A stretch of 64,000 nt of DNA from Rhabditoides inermis (GCA_963966185.1 CAWZYM010000257.1:36737-100736); one strand, 5' to 3'. Positions 45,065-63,362 are shown, counted from the stretch's first letter. Numbers and translations: made by a program. Notes: generated by a model from the sequence alone, not told the origin.

Positions 45065-45388
45065 CTGTGACAACAACTTTCTAGAGACATTACTATGTTT
45101 TCTTCTGTCTACTTTCACCTCTCGTCACCTCTTCCACTCTCACTCTCACATCTGCAGTAATCACTATCACTGCGACTTTCGAGAGACAGTTATGTCTACT
45201 CTCCCTTCTCTCTCCTCTTTTCTCTCTCCTATTCTCTCTCTCTCTCTCTCCTATTCTCTCTCTTGTATACTTTCACGTCTCCGCTGCGGTGACAACAACT
45301 TTCTAGAGACAGTACTATGGTACCTTCTGTCTACTCTTCTATTCTCACATCTGCAGTAGTCACTGCGACTTTCGAGAGACAGTTATGT
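45065..45388. repeat. Duplicated ~130-bp block with ACTTTCTAGAGACA motif
   Basis: GTGACAACAACTTTCTAGAG ... TCTGTCTACT ... TCACATCTGCAGTA ... GCGACTTTCGAGAGACAGTT occurs twice, at 45065-45194 and 45290-45388, separated by CT-rich sequence. A further partial ACTTTCTAGAGACA lies at 45008. Confidence 0.7.
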
Positions 45389-45549
45389 AAAAACTTTTTT
45401 AAACCGAAAGTACTACTCTCTTCTCTACTGTCTTCTCTCCTTACTGTCTACTCTCTCACGTTCTAAAAATATAATTTGACCGCCTGTGCTTGCCAAATGA
45501 CATGTAAGGTGAACTCGATTCTCACCTCACCTCACTTCCACTCGACACT

Positions 45550-45604
45550 GTACTGCATCGAAAAGCGGAATTTCAGGCTGAATTTCCGCTTTTCGATGCA
45601 GTAC
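45550..45604. repeat. 27-bp near-perfect hairpin
   Basis: Arms of 27 bases (45550-45576 and 45578-45604) starting GTACTGCATCGAAAAGCGG are inverted copies with a one-base loop. One short internal mismatch (AATTTC against AAATTC) is the only difference. It may be the core of a miniature element. Confidence 0.85.
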
Positions 45605-46139
45605 AATGAAACTCAAGTTTTGAGGGTAATAAACTCAAAAACATAGTTTCAACTGAAAAAAGAAGCAGTACATAGTTCTATATTACGTCTACAATGACTT
45701 CGAGAAAAGAAGCCGGCTGGCGCGCCCTAACACGTTGTGCGCACGTGTGAAGGAGTTTGAAACAGTTTGAGGTTGATTTGATCGTTAAAAAGCACTATCT
45801 ATTGACGTCTCAAAACATTTTACTTAACTTTCAACCTTCAACTTTTCGTTTTGTCAAAGTTATTCGTTGAAGATAGAAATTTTGTCTTTTTCAACTGACT
45901 TAATCCATTATTGTTATATTTAGACATATTCCTATCAAAAAGACACAAATGAGTGGAAATGGGTCAGTGATTGCGAATGCCAACTATTCGATATCGATCG
46001 GTTGACCTGGCGGCTGGTAGCGAGCAATCCGGTGGGCGCGACCCCAGCAAGTAACGCGCGCTCAGAAAATGTCTAATACTGTATGAAGACAAAGTCCGAT
46101 CGATCTGAAACTTTGACAGAAGGGCTTTTTTGCCCATAA
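45605..46139. other. No gene recognised
   Basis: Mixed-composition sequence with no coherent frame or repeat. Confidence 0.4.
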
Positions 46140-46348
46140 AAGCTTAACATGGAGTGTCGTTTAGGTCACAGAAGCCGATGGTGACCAAACTGATATCAGA
46201 GATACCCTAGGGGGTCACTAGTCGAAAACCGTTTTCAAATCCACAGGACCGGCCATACGTTTCGAGATATTTACGTTTCAAATTTTGGAGCTAAACCGTG
46301 TGGATTGCTTTTGCGGTCTGTCTCTCTTTTCGCGCAGGCTGTGAAACA

Positions 46349-46418
46349 GCGGCGGTGGCCTAGTGGGTAGAGCGGTCGCTTGCCAAGCGGTTGGTGTGGG
46401 TTCGCTCCCTGTCGACGC
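46349..46418 (+). tRNA. tRNA-like sequence, Gly(GCC)-like, probably not functional
   Basis: Cloverleaf pieces are visible: GGCCTAGTGGGTAGAGC as D arm, TTGCCAA as anticodon loop with stem GTCGC/GCGGT, and GGGTTCGCTCCC as T arm. The acceptor arm has one mismatch and the T loop lacks the invariant A (TTCGCTC), so it is likely a tRNA-derived pseudogene inside the palindromic element. Confidence 0.45.
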
Positions 46419-46688
46419 ATTTCGTTTTGCCGACACTTCCCAGACTTGTACTTTTTGGTGACAATTAGGAAGTCGATAGGAAACTATCTTTCATATTTTT
46501 TTCAAACTAAAACGGTCATAATTGTTGTTACAGCTATGTACAAAACGTTTACTATCATTAAAACTCCATTTCATAAAAAAAATCGATGAAAAATACCTAC
46601 AAAGACTTCCACAGCATCCCTCGCCATGCATGACTCACACCATTGCCACAAAAAAGTCAAAGTCTGGGAAGTGTCGGCAAAACGAAAT

Positions 46689-46759
46689 GCCTCGACAGGG
46701 AGCGAACCCACACCCAACCGCTTGACAGGCGACCGCTCTACCCACTAGGCCACCGCCGC
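46689..46759 (-). tRNA. tRNA-like sequence, inverted partner
   Basis: Inverted copy of 46349-46418 on the other arm. The anticodon loop reads CTGTCAA, giving GTC instead of GCC, showing that the arms are drifting without tRNA constraint. Confidence 0.45.
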
Positions 46760-46970
46760 TGTTTCACAGCCTGCGCGAATAGAGAGACAGGACGCAAAAG
46801 CAATTCACACGGTTTATCTAAAAAAAAATTGAAACGTAAATATCTCGAAACGTATGGCCGGTCCTGTGGATTTGAAAACGGTTTTCGACTAGTGACCCCT
46901 TAGGGTATCTCTGATATCAGTTTGGTCACCATCGGCTTCTGTGACCGAAACGACACTCCATGTAAGTTTA

Positions 46971-47408
46971 CAAAATGGACCCTCTATCTCGTCTGTACGA
47001 AAAGTCGATCATATTCGCCATATTTGGTGACTTTTCAAAAAAGGAAACCAGTTTCTATAATCTATTATACGTAATCTTTCTTCTATTCAATTTTTATAAA
47101 AATCGAAGATCATGAATTTTGGGTGCATTTTGGGTACATTCGCCTATTTGGGCATGAAGATGAGGTCACAGGCAGCTGGTATCGCGGCTATCGACTTTTT
47201 CTAGGTCGATTCACCTACTCTCCAAATTTGGTTCTCACTGAAGTATTTTGAAATTTTTCTTCATAGTTAAGAGATTAGGTGATAACTATGATTAGGAGAT
47301 CGCTATTGACGAGATATTTGGAATTTTGCGTTCTCAGGTATTGAAGAAACTTTCTAGAAAAAAATGAGTAGTTAGAGTAGACTTTGAAAAGAGATATCTC
47401 TCCGGAAG
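46971..47408. other. No gene recognised
   Basis: AT-rich unique sequence leading into the CAGA tract. Confidence 0.4.
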
Positions 47409-47967
<559 letters not shown>

Positions 47968-47995
47968 CATAGTAAATATTAGTATGAAAGGGGAA

Positions 47996-48047
47996 CTAGC
48001 CCGAGCGGCGCTGGCGCGCCGCTCGGGCTAGAGCCGCCTTCGGCGGC
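47996..48047. repeat. Pair of GC-rich hairpins
   Basis: The first is a perfect 15-bp stem (CTAGCCCGAGCGGCG, 47996-48010 with 48017-48031) and a 6-base loop. The second is a 6-bp stem with TTC loop (GCCGCCTTCGGCGGC, 48033-48047). They follow the microsatellite and precede AT-rich DNA. Confidence 0.85.
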
Positions 48048-48178
48048 CTCAACTCTCAAACATTAAAACTGAAATCATCACTCAAATCTAATTTCATAAC
48101 TAAAATATGTCCACAAACCTCTTATCCAACTAAGAAGTACATTATATAACAATATACCAAAATTGAAGACAATTGAAC

Positions 48179-48540
48179 GTTGTTTACAAATTTGTTTACT
48201 TGTTTACACTTTATGTATACAACATTTTTGAACTCGCCTCCAAGTCTACTACACGTTACACATCTTTAAAACACGTTTTCAGGTTGTTTACACATTTGTT
48301 TACTTGTTTACAACAACTGTAAACAACATTTTTGAACTCACCAAGAATGTTACTAAACATTTCACATCTTTAAAACACATTTTCAAATTGTTTACGAAGT
48401 TGTTTACTTGTTTACATCATCTGTAAACAACATTTTTGAACTCGCCTCCAAGTCTACATCATTTTAGATACCTTCATAACAAACTCTAAAGTTGTTTACA
48501 AAGTTGTTTACTTGTTGACAATTAAGTAAACAACAACATC
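48179..48540. repeat. 104-bp tandem repeat rich in TTGTTTAC
   Basis: About 3.5 units start at 48179, 48283, 48387 and 48491 (period 104). Each begins with three TTGTTTAC in close succession and then, from unit 2, an inverted GTAAACAAC; TTTTTGAACTC and CATCTTTAAAACAC follow. I count about 14 copies of the octamer, the consensus of FOXO/DAF-16-type forkhead factors. Confidence 0.85.
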
Positions 48541-48794
48541 GCTGACTTACTAAAGTGGAGTGTGTGAGAGGAGAGAGGAGGCTAGTCTGATTGGAGGTGG
48601 CGGGATTGCCCGGAAATAGGTAAATGGCGGAAGGCGAACTTGTAGAAAGTAGAAAGAGGAAGAAAAATCGGAATGAGAGACATTCAGTCAAGTTCGTACT
48701 TCCGGTTTAAGGCCGGGTTTCTTGCTGCAGCGCTTCGATTATGGTCCGCCGATTGGGGTTGTGTTCACAGGCAAGAAATCAAACAGTGAAATGA

Positions 48795-49075
48795 GCCACA
48801 GAGTATGAGTGTACCTTACCGTCACGTCTTTCTTACGTCCGTGTTTTGCTACCCTCTCCTTGAGTGGTCGACCCGTGTGCCCGACGTATGTACTTCTCTC
48901 CGCAGGTCGTGCACTGAATCAGATGCACCACCCCTTTACGTTCGCCGATTTTGCCGTTGGGGCAGACGAGATAGACGAGACAAGCAGGCGAGACATTCCT
49001 TGGTGTTGCACAGTTTGTCGTTTTGCTATACTTCTGCTAAGAAGGGGCCAGTTTGTCGTACACTTGGTTACTGCG
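48795..49075 (-). pseudogene. GIY-YIG endonuclease fragment (retroelement relic)
   Basis: On the minus strand one frame reads LVYLVCPNGKIGERKGVVHL, then IQCTTCGEKY. After a small indel in the adjacent frame comes VGHTGRPLKERVAKHG. The arrangement Cys-x2-Cys, then Y-x-G-x-T-x-R and a basic helix ending in H is that of the GIY-YIG domains fused to Penelope-like polymerases. No polymerase is seen nearby. Broken and short. Confidence 0.5.
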
Positions 49076-49185
49076 AAGGAGGTTGCGGAGAGAAAGAGCC
49101 GGGCTTGTCAATGACAGTTACGCGGATGCCCGAAGATCGAACACAGTTTGTATTTCTGCGGAGTATTTTGTAACACGTTCGGTGG

Positions 49186-49312
49186 ACATGACAACAATTC
49201 TTGTCAGTGTGAAATTGCAATGCAAGATTTCTTGCTTTTTGCAAGAATTCTTGCAAAATACAACGATTCTTGCATTGCAACGGGGTATTGCATCGATGTT
49301 AGGTCAGCCCCA
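49186..49312. repeat. Relic end of the TTGCAAGAATTCTTGC transposon family
   Basis: Order of modules (GACATGACAACAATTCTTG, GCAATGCAAGATTTCTTGC, CTTGCATTGCAACG, GATGTTAGG) matches the right inverted repeat at 29614-29779. The outer end reads GTTAGGTCAGCCCC where the other has GTTAGGACCGGTCC. A related family or diverged copy; no partner end found in the window. Confidence 0.65.
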
Positions 49313-50165
49313 GTGCCGGATGGCACTGGCAAGTTCTTGACAAAAGGGAGACGGGGAATGGGAAGAGTCTCTCGAGGAGGGACCGAAGAGAGGGGGGGGG
49401 GGAGAAGCGGATCGCACAAAAACGGGGCAACCCAAACTACCTTCACCTACCGTAAACTTCACCTAGCTCACCTTCACCTACCGTAAACCCGTTCTGTTCG
49501 CAGATCGCTCTCGCCATCCCGGTCGACTGTCCTAATGGTCAAACTCGCAATGTACTTCTCTATTTTCTTGTTCGCGGCCTTTCCACTTGGTGACGAAATG
49601 ACCTGCGACAATACTGATACCATGGTTCATGTACAAAATTCAAAGTGATACGCCGCTTTTTGAAAAATAGTCACACAGATACATATCACGGTTTAAGGTG
49701 TTCACAAAAAGTGTTTTCGTAGTGTTAGAAAGATGTTGAAGGAAAATCCAACTTTAACCTTCGTGTGTAAACTACGATTTTCACGTATAAGAACATCAGT
49801 CTTTTTTTCATAAACCAATCCCATCTTAGTGAAACGGAACACGTGAGAAAACTGGCGCAAAATTTTAACAAAAAAACGTAGCGAAAAAAAACCGATTTCA
49901 ACTGATTGTGAGTGTGACCCTCTAGAAAAATTCAATAGTAAACGCATCACTACGAAAAAAAACTTTTCACAACATGTTGAGTTCATTTTTTAGCATGAAA
50001 TTCAGAAAAAAGTGATTGTTGTTAGAATTTTTTTCACGTGACAGGCGCAGTTCATTCTTGAATATGAGAGTTGAGTGTTAAAAAAGCAGTTTTGTGCAGA
50101 AAACTTTTTTCATATTTTTTTATTACGACATTCTGTAATTTTAGGAGTTCGGAAAAAAGTCTTGA
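49313..50165. other. No gene recognised
   Basis: Includes a G-run (GGGGGGGGGG near 49392) and two close copies of CTTCACCTACCGTAAAC. No coherent exon. Confidence 0.4.
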
Positions 50166-50517
50166 AGGAACAGAGGCGACTTATTTTTGAATCGAAGTGT
50201 TATTAAAAATCCTATAAACCTAACACATTTGCAGTATTTGCGAAAGAACGACGATTCTGCGTTATTTTCCTGCGTTATTTTCAAATCTGCCAATGCAAAG
50301 AATGCAGCTGAAAACTTGAATTTCTCGCCAACCCTCCACTGCAAAAAAACTGGGGTCGGAGACATAGGCGCAAATGAACAACGCTCTGTTGCTTGCTTTA
50401 TGGCGTTGTGGCCTAACCTTCGCGGGTTCGATTCTGGTCACTGCAAAATATTTTGTTCGTGTGAAAATGAGGAGTTGTGGCAGGTTGTGGCAGATAAAAG
50501 TCGCCACTGTGCCTTTA
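50166..50517 (+). mobile_element. tRNA-like inverted-repeat element, plus-strand copy
   Basis: 352 bp, opposite orientation to the others. Terminal repeats GGAACAGAGGCGACTTATTT and, reversed, GGCACAGTGGCGACTTTTAT. B-box-like GCGGGTTCGATTCTGG and the downstream GAGGAGTTGTGGCAGGTTGT correspond to the conserved part of the other copies. Confidence 0.65.
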
Positions 50518-51741
50518 AACTTCATTCGAACAAACTTGCTCTGAAGAAACGAAAAAAAGTGAGTGAAAAACTACTTCTTTCTTCTGTCTCTTATAGTAAA
50601 CGTCAAAGCTCTTGAATAGAATCATAAACGTCGAAGCTCTTGGATAGAAACGAAATTAGTCTTTTTCATGTCGCTAGTCGCTCATATTGATTCTTCTGCT
50701 AAATGTCCTACCCGTTTGAAGTTTTCAACTCACAATTGGTTTTTTGATAAACACGCTCGTTGTGACGTTGTGAATTGCAAAACATGAGAATGAAGTTGTT
50801 TCGAAAATATCATATTTCTTCTGCGAATACGGATGAACAATGAAGTTGATTTGCTTCTTGTATTCCAAATTGTTGACTGAAAGTTTTTTTTCGGTTAGAG
50901 ATGACATTGCCTACGTGCGTTCCCGACTAATAAGTCACAACAGTCTTAGAGATATGTGCGATGCATACGCGACTCTGAGAACCCACTTCACTCTCCCTCT
51001 TTCTCTCTCCCTCTTCTTCTCTTTATTTCTCTGCCCCTCCTCTATCTCGCTCTCTCGCTCTCTCTTTTCTCTCTCTCTCTCCTCTCGCTGCCTCGCTGTC
51101 TCCCTGTCTCTTTCTTTTCTCTCCCCCTATTTCTCTTCCTTATGCATACCCGCTCTGCCCGAATCTCTCTTTCATCTGTCAGTCTTTTCCGCGAACCGCA
51201 GGCGGAGCATATCGCATATTCATATAGTTTCTATGACTCTTTTTTACACATCAAGTCACCATGAATAAAAACACTACTTTTGTGGTGCTACTAGAAAACT
51301 ATGTATATGTCATATGTGTGTGTTTACGTTGTGAACTCATGTTGACTCACCGCACATGTAGATGTGTAGATGCATACATAATGTGTTTTGTGTTTTTGTG
51401 ATTTGTTGAGCCTTTGCTTCTTTTATGTAGTGCTTTTTTTCAGCTGTGTGAAGGTTGCCGTTATATTTCACTTGTACACTTCAACTCACGTTTTTCACTG
51501 CTTCTTGTTTATTAGTGAGTTCCGAGTTAGATTTTGTGTACAAACGTAAACGATTTTACTGTGTTTTATTTTTCACTTTCGCGTATCATGCTTTTTTCGA
51601 ACATTCTAAGAATGATTCTACTTTCGATGTTGAAACAAGTTATCACTGATGACTTGTCTGCAACCACGTCTTCTTACTTTCACTCTGGTCATTATCGGTC
51701 CAGTATCGTGTCATCAACATTCCTTTTTTGCTTCTGTTAAC
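50518..51741. other. No gene recognised
   Basis: Contains a ~180-base C/T-rich stretch (about 50990-51170). Open frames in it are compositional. Confidence 0.4.
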
Positions 51742-52520
51742 AGTCTAATCTTTAACGGCTACGCACCGACCAGCTCTGCGACGGAGGACGAGAAGGAATA
51801 ATTCTACTGCAACCTGAGAAAGCTGTACAAGGAGGAGAAGGCGCGCTACAAGATTGTCTGCGGCGACTTCAACGCCACGCTCGGAACTCGCAAGCATGGT
51901 GTGTTCAGAGTGGGGCCGCACGGATACGGAGAGCGGAACGAGGAGGGCGACCGACGGACCGACTTCATCGAAGAGATCCGTCTCTTCCACGGCAACAGCT
52001 TTTTTTTCTCGAAGCCGAGCCGGAGGAAGTGGACGTGGAGATCGCCTAACGGACGAGCGCTGATCAACCATTGCCTGACGAGCGACCGCCTGCTACTCGC
52101 CGACGCCGACGTGGTCGCCCCCTTTTCTATAGGCAACCACAGATTCCTTCGAGCTAGGCTACGTATCCCAGACCACTACCTATGTCAGGGCACCCGGCAC
52201 GCGGCAACCCTATTTGCCCCTCACTGTGCGATGCGGAGTGAAGCAAGAAGACACTGTCTCCCTAAGTGCTCTTCACTGCTGTGCTGGGAGTCGTCTTCCG
52301 CCAACTCGACTGGCGCGACAACGGCCTTCGAGTGGACGGAGAGAAGCTGAACCACCTGCGCTTTCGTCACTCGAGAACCCGCCAACCCGCTGGGCAGATT
52401 TTGTCCGCAATAAAACAAAACTGTTTTTCGGGTGTAGGAACGACTACAAACAGTGGGCAACTGCAGCTCGAAACCGTTCACTGTGGCGAAAGATGGGCTC
52501 TGCGCTTGCAAGCTGAAGGA
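51742..52520 (+). pseudogene. RTE-type non-LTR retrotransposon, internally deleted
   Basis: The endonuclease C-terminal half is readable: NGYAPTS, IVCGDFNATLG, RNEEGDRRTDF and KWTWRSPNG, typical of RTE apurinic-type endonucleases. It is followed directly, in other frames, by late RT motifs (GVKQEDTVSL, VFRQLDWRDNGLRVDGEKLN, stopping just before the ADD box) and by a C-terminal PPTRWADFV ... WRKM block. Several internal deletions and frameshifts separate these pieces. Inactive. Confidence 0.8.
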
Positions 52521-52931
52521 GCATTCAAGTATTCAAGTAAGTAAAACGACCAAAAACCATTTTTTCATTTATATTTCACATGCGCAAGCCAGTTTTTTTT
52601 TTCGCGTTTTTTCTTTCCTTTTTCTTCTCGTTGCCTACTTTTCCCGTGCACTTGTCTTGCACCTCAAGTGCAGTGAGCCAGCCTAGTGCTTCCGGCTGCG
52701 AAGAAAAACAGAGATTGGGAAGTGAGAGGTAGTGAGGTAGTTACAGCGGACAACGCTCGCTACATATCACTGCAACTTACTACATGAGTATAATTTGTGA
52801 GTTATGTACGTATGTATGTTGAACGTGACAGTGATCTATTAAAACTCCATTACCCTAGTTTATCCATAATGTGTGATTGATGAAGCTGAATAGAGCAATG
52901 AGATAACAGAAAAAGAGAGAGAGAGATGTAA

Positions 52932-52971
<40 letters not shown>

Positions 52972-53702
52972 AGAGAGAGGGAGATGAAGAGATAATGAGA
53001 TTGTATATGCATACATCTATCAGTTTCGGTTCTGTAAGAATACTAAACAGAGATCATTAGTTCCAATTAATGTAGTGCAAGAACTGCAAGACACATTGTG
53101 AAAGACACAAGACACATTGACATAAGCAAATATATCACACTTCTCGTAAAAGTACTTGCGTAAGTAAATTCTAATTACGCATTTTTCGAAGTATTTTTTT
53201 GTGATAATTAAGTAGGTTTTTCTTTTTTTCTTTATTTGTGCAGCAAAAGCGGAAAAAATTATGACGTTTACTAATACTTAACACGAACCTGCATGTTTTT
53301 TTTTCTTTTCCTCTCTCTGTCTTTCTTTTTTTTTTCTCATTTGTTCCTTTATTGACTTTTGCGAGTCTGTGTTTGTTTTTGTGAGCAGCACATTTATCTC
53401 TAAATGACTAAATGTCCTATTTTCAATATTTTTCAAGCTATATAGATGCAACAAACCGACTGGAGTTAGCACGCGCTTTCTGAAACATATTTACCTTTTT
53501 TTCTGTGTTTTTAAACATAATAAAAAAACAGTTCAGGTGGATAATTCGAATTCTCGTTTACATGTCAGGGCGTTATTTTTCCATTTCTTCCGAAATTGAA
53601 AAATACCGAAGGCGATCTTCATAGTATTATTCGCTGATTACTCTCTCTCTCTCTCTCTTTCTCTCTCTCTAACTGAATTTTTTATGTCCCTTCAACTCTC
53701 TT

Positions 53703-53736
<34 letters not shown>

Positions 53737-55360
53737 GCGCTCTCTCTTTCTGTAGGCAAAGCTTTCACGCGCAATCTTATAATTTGAGTTGATAATTTTA
53801 TTTTTCTCACCAGACGCTGTCGTTTCCGAATGCCGTCTCACCGAAAAACGCATTCTTTCGTCTGTCACACAATTTGATTTCGACGGAACACTCGTCATTC
53901 ATCCTTTTTTCTGCTAGTTATGGCCAATTTGATTAGTTGAGTGTCACCGGTGTCTTTTCTTGAAAAGCGTTTCGCATGCGGAACCTATTGCCTCGACGAC
54001 TCAAAGTAGTTAGCGCAGGTAATTATGCGGTTCAGCGGGTTCGCGCCGTGCGATACGTATACGTGCCGAGCGGAGCGGCGGCGATGAATCGACTTCCACG
54101 CCGTCTGCTAGTGACTCAACACCGTACCGGTCTATCCTATCTCGTGTTTCAGCGTTCATTTTCATATAGTCAGACGCGTCATTCGTTTCTTCTCGTATGT
54201 ACACTTATGCGCATTCGTTTCGGGAAACATCTCGTTGGCAAGTAACCTAGTTAGGCCCACCTATTCATACGTCTCTCGCGATGAACGACGGCCAAATTGT
54301 ACGAGCTTCGATGCGTTAGTTTTTTTTATGTTATTCTGTAAGCTTTTTTTCGTGACAAGTATGCATTCTTGTTTTTGTTCATGCATGTGTTTGCTCTCTC
54401 CTTTTTGAATGTGCGTCTTTCTTTCGGCGTTATAGAACACTTCTCATCCGTTTTCCTCCCTCTCCTTCATTCTGTCTCCGCCCTTTGCCTTTCTCTTTAA
54501 AATAACACCATGAAATCAGAGAGGGCACGACTCTTCACTGATTAGATTACTGCAACACGGAAGAGCCCATTGACTGAATTGTTTTTTCCTAATTGAGAAG
54601 TGATATCACTTCATGTTTTGCCTATCGGTTTGAGTGGGTGGGTATTAAAGACTAGTTATAAAATTTCGGAAAGCCCTGTGGCAAAGTTCGAAACATTTTG
54701 ATAGTGGCGACCAGTCTGACGAGGCCTCATCTGTATTCACTGAGAAGTTTGTCGATAGCCGCATATTGCGAATAGTACTAGCTTTTTCTTGAAACCAGAA
54801 CGCACATTCTGTCTTAATGGTTATTTATCCATGCGAGCACACTGCAATTATGTTTGAAACACTATCAGTCACATGAATAATGTTCAGTTTCACTCTCGCT
54901 GGTCTGTGTGAGATGCTAGTAATCAGTTAACCTTTTCGTTTCTATCCAGGCTGAACGTGCACTTTTGTTTCTTACATGTTTTGCGCCACTTTGGACTTTG
55001 CTCTAGTACAATCTAATTGCACTCGTTTCCGCAACACTCCCACTCTGATAGACAGCGCTTACTCGGAGTCCACATAGGGCTCTAGGTAGTCTACGTCTTT
55101 TGGCAATACACGAGCCGCGTTGGCGTTGGCAGGTTGATTTCCACATGACCGATTCACACCGCACGCCCACCTCAACACCTCTCAATGCCGCTTCAAAACA
55201 ATCCCTGCTTGTTGACACATACTCGGTTTCCGTTTATGCATCGATGTTTTGTCACGTCTCATTTTTCACCGGTACAAATCGGGTTTTCTAGCGAAAACAC
55301 GCCGTTGTCGTGTGTCGTGATGTCGGAAAGTGCCACGTGTCGAGCGTGTTGATTGAAGAC
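52521..55360. other. Non-coding region upstream of the sre-type gene
   Basis: No exon recognised in 2.8 kb. Contains GA repeats at 52914-52983 and CT repeats at 53640-53668 and 53697-53750. One or more promoter elements of the downstream gene may lie here, but none is identifiable. Confidence 0.4.
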
Positions 55361-61442
<6,082 letters not shown>

Positions 61443-62060
61443 GCGACTACTATGTATGTCAAAAATATCTGCTTTCTTCTCTCTGAAAAGTTACATCTGA
61501 GATCACAACATGTCAATATAGCAGTTTTTTACAGTTCCTTATCACCTTCGAATACCTAATTGTTCATACGCGTGTTCTTTTTATGTACGTTTGTGGTAAG
61601 AGCTGGATTGTTTTGTGATGAGTTCATGAGTTAGTGTTTTTATTCATATGAACTTCACAACAACAAAAATCTCGAGTTGCCGAAGTTGTTGCTGTGAAGT
61701 TTATACTCACTTAATACTTATATATTGGTGTTGTGATTTCATTTTATCTGAGATTACTACAGGGCCAAGTGTATTTTTCGTTCATGTTCGTTCAGAACTC
61801 TTATGTTTCATGAACAATGCTCATAGAATGATGAGACGTACACGATGAAATGTATGTATTATTCAAAAATAAAATTATGCATAAATAACTGTACAACGTG
61901 CATGAAAGACGTCGATATTAAGCACAAGAAAGAGATTTTGCGGATTTCATTGTAAGTAACTTTGAAATCACAAAAGACTGTCCCTGAAACGGGACATACT
62001 ACGGTAGACATGCGTGGGTAGGTGAGCAAAGTCGTGTCGTTCCTGACTCTTGGTGCCAGC
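61443..62060. other. Convergent intergenic region
   Basis: Lies between the 3' ends of the sre-type gene (+) and the sushi gene (-). AATAAA near 61868 may end the sre transcript. No other feature. Confidence 0.5.
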
Positions 62061-63256
62061 TCAGACGCTGGTGTTGAGTCCGAGGAGATTGTTCGGCGTC
62101 TGCATGTTGCGAAGGTCGGCCGCCGACGACGTTGGAGACAGCCTGAAAAAATGCAGATAAAGTTTGGTAGCTTCTAATATCTAATGTTGGGTCTAAGAAA
62201 ACTTTTCAACCAATTCCTTCGAAACCGTTACGGCGCCGTCGTTTTTTTCCTGATTTGTGGTTTCGATGAATCGATGCCAAAGGTTTGTTTCTAGAAGTTG
62301 TAGTACCAAACTACAAAACGCCGTGAACCTACCTCCTGGGTGACATGGCGACGGGCGTGGGTCCCCTGTTCATCTGCATGGTCCGCGGCGCGTCAGAGAG
62401 GGACGAGAAGCGCCTGTCCTTCTCGTTGTCATAGCCCTAAACGGTATCTCATAAACCCATGAAAGTTGAAGAATCACACGGTTTAGATGGACAGAAACTG
62501 AAGAAATTAGAAAGCTTGTCGTGACTGACCGAATTGTTGTATACATAGCTCTCTCCCCTTCCATCCGCCAGTCTCCTCTGCTTGATGCACCAGCACATGA
62601 GGAACACCAGGATGATAGCGAGAACAGCGCCCACGAATCCGAACACGGTGGCGATCCACTTGAAGTAGTTCTCCTTCACCCGCGAACGACACCTGCAAGG
62701 CGAGGGAAATGACAATGTGTAGTAGAAACCTTGCGTTTATGACGATTTTTATTGTTTAACATTAGTTTAACTAAAATTGTTTTGAGTATACATATACATT
62801 GCAGTTGTTTGAACAATGTCTCAAAATCTCGAGTTGCCTTTCGCGTAACGGCTTGGCTATAGACGGCAGATAATCGAAAGACGCGGCAGATCTTCCATGC
62901 AAGACACTACCAACGCTATACCGTAGTATCAATCACTGTGCGCCCTCGAGTGATACCGCGCGGGTCACTGTATTGATTGACCTGGTGTGTGATAGGTCTG
63001 TGCGTATTTCCTTCGTTTAAGTGTCACTTTTACACGTGATTTGAATTTCACATTGACACACAACGTGAAACAGTGGCGTGTTGTAGGTAAAGTGACAACG
63101 GCATTATTCTGACATCAACTACCGGAGTCAGTCGGATAAGCAACACCACCCACTCACCACGGCTGGCTGCCCTTGTTCCATTCGAAACGGTAGCTGTCCG
63201 GACGGTTGCGATCCACAATGATACCGCCTGAAAGGTGGAGATGTGAGAGAAGAGAA

Positions 63257-63289
<33 letters not shown>

Positions 63290-63327
63290 AAGAGAGAGAG
63301 AGAGAGAGAAAAAGAAAGAGAAAGAGA

Positions 63328-63362
<35 letters not shown>

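Larger units (their letters stand above)
46140..46970. mobile_element. Palindromic element with a tRNA-like sequence in each arm
   Basis: Two ~320-bp arms (about 46140-46460 and 46640-46970) are inverted copies around a ~180-bp centre. Shared blocks in order: CATGGAGTGTCGTTT, GACCAAACTGATATCAGAGA, TTTCAAATCCACAGGACCGG, the tRNA-like sequence, TGCCGACACTTCCCAGACTT. The arms have diverged at scattered positions. No transposase. The flanks show no obvious target duplication. Confidence 0.8.

Noticed and set aside
44611..45090. Ser/Leu-rich frames over the CT tracts
   Set aside because: Created by CT microsatellite and pyrimidine-rich DNA.
53976..54245. 89-codon Arg-rich plus-strand frame
   Set aside because: No domain, no splice context, composition not distinctive; likely chance.
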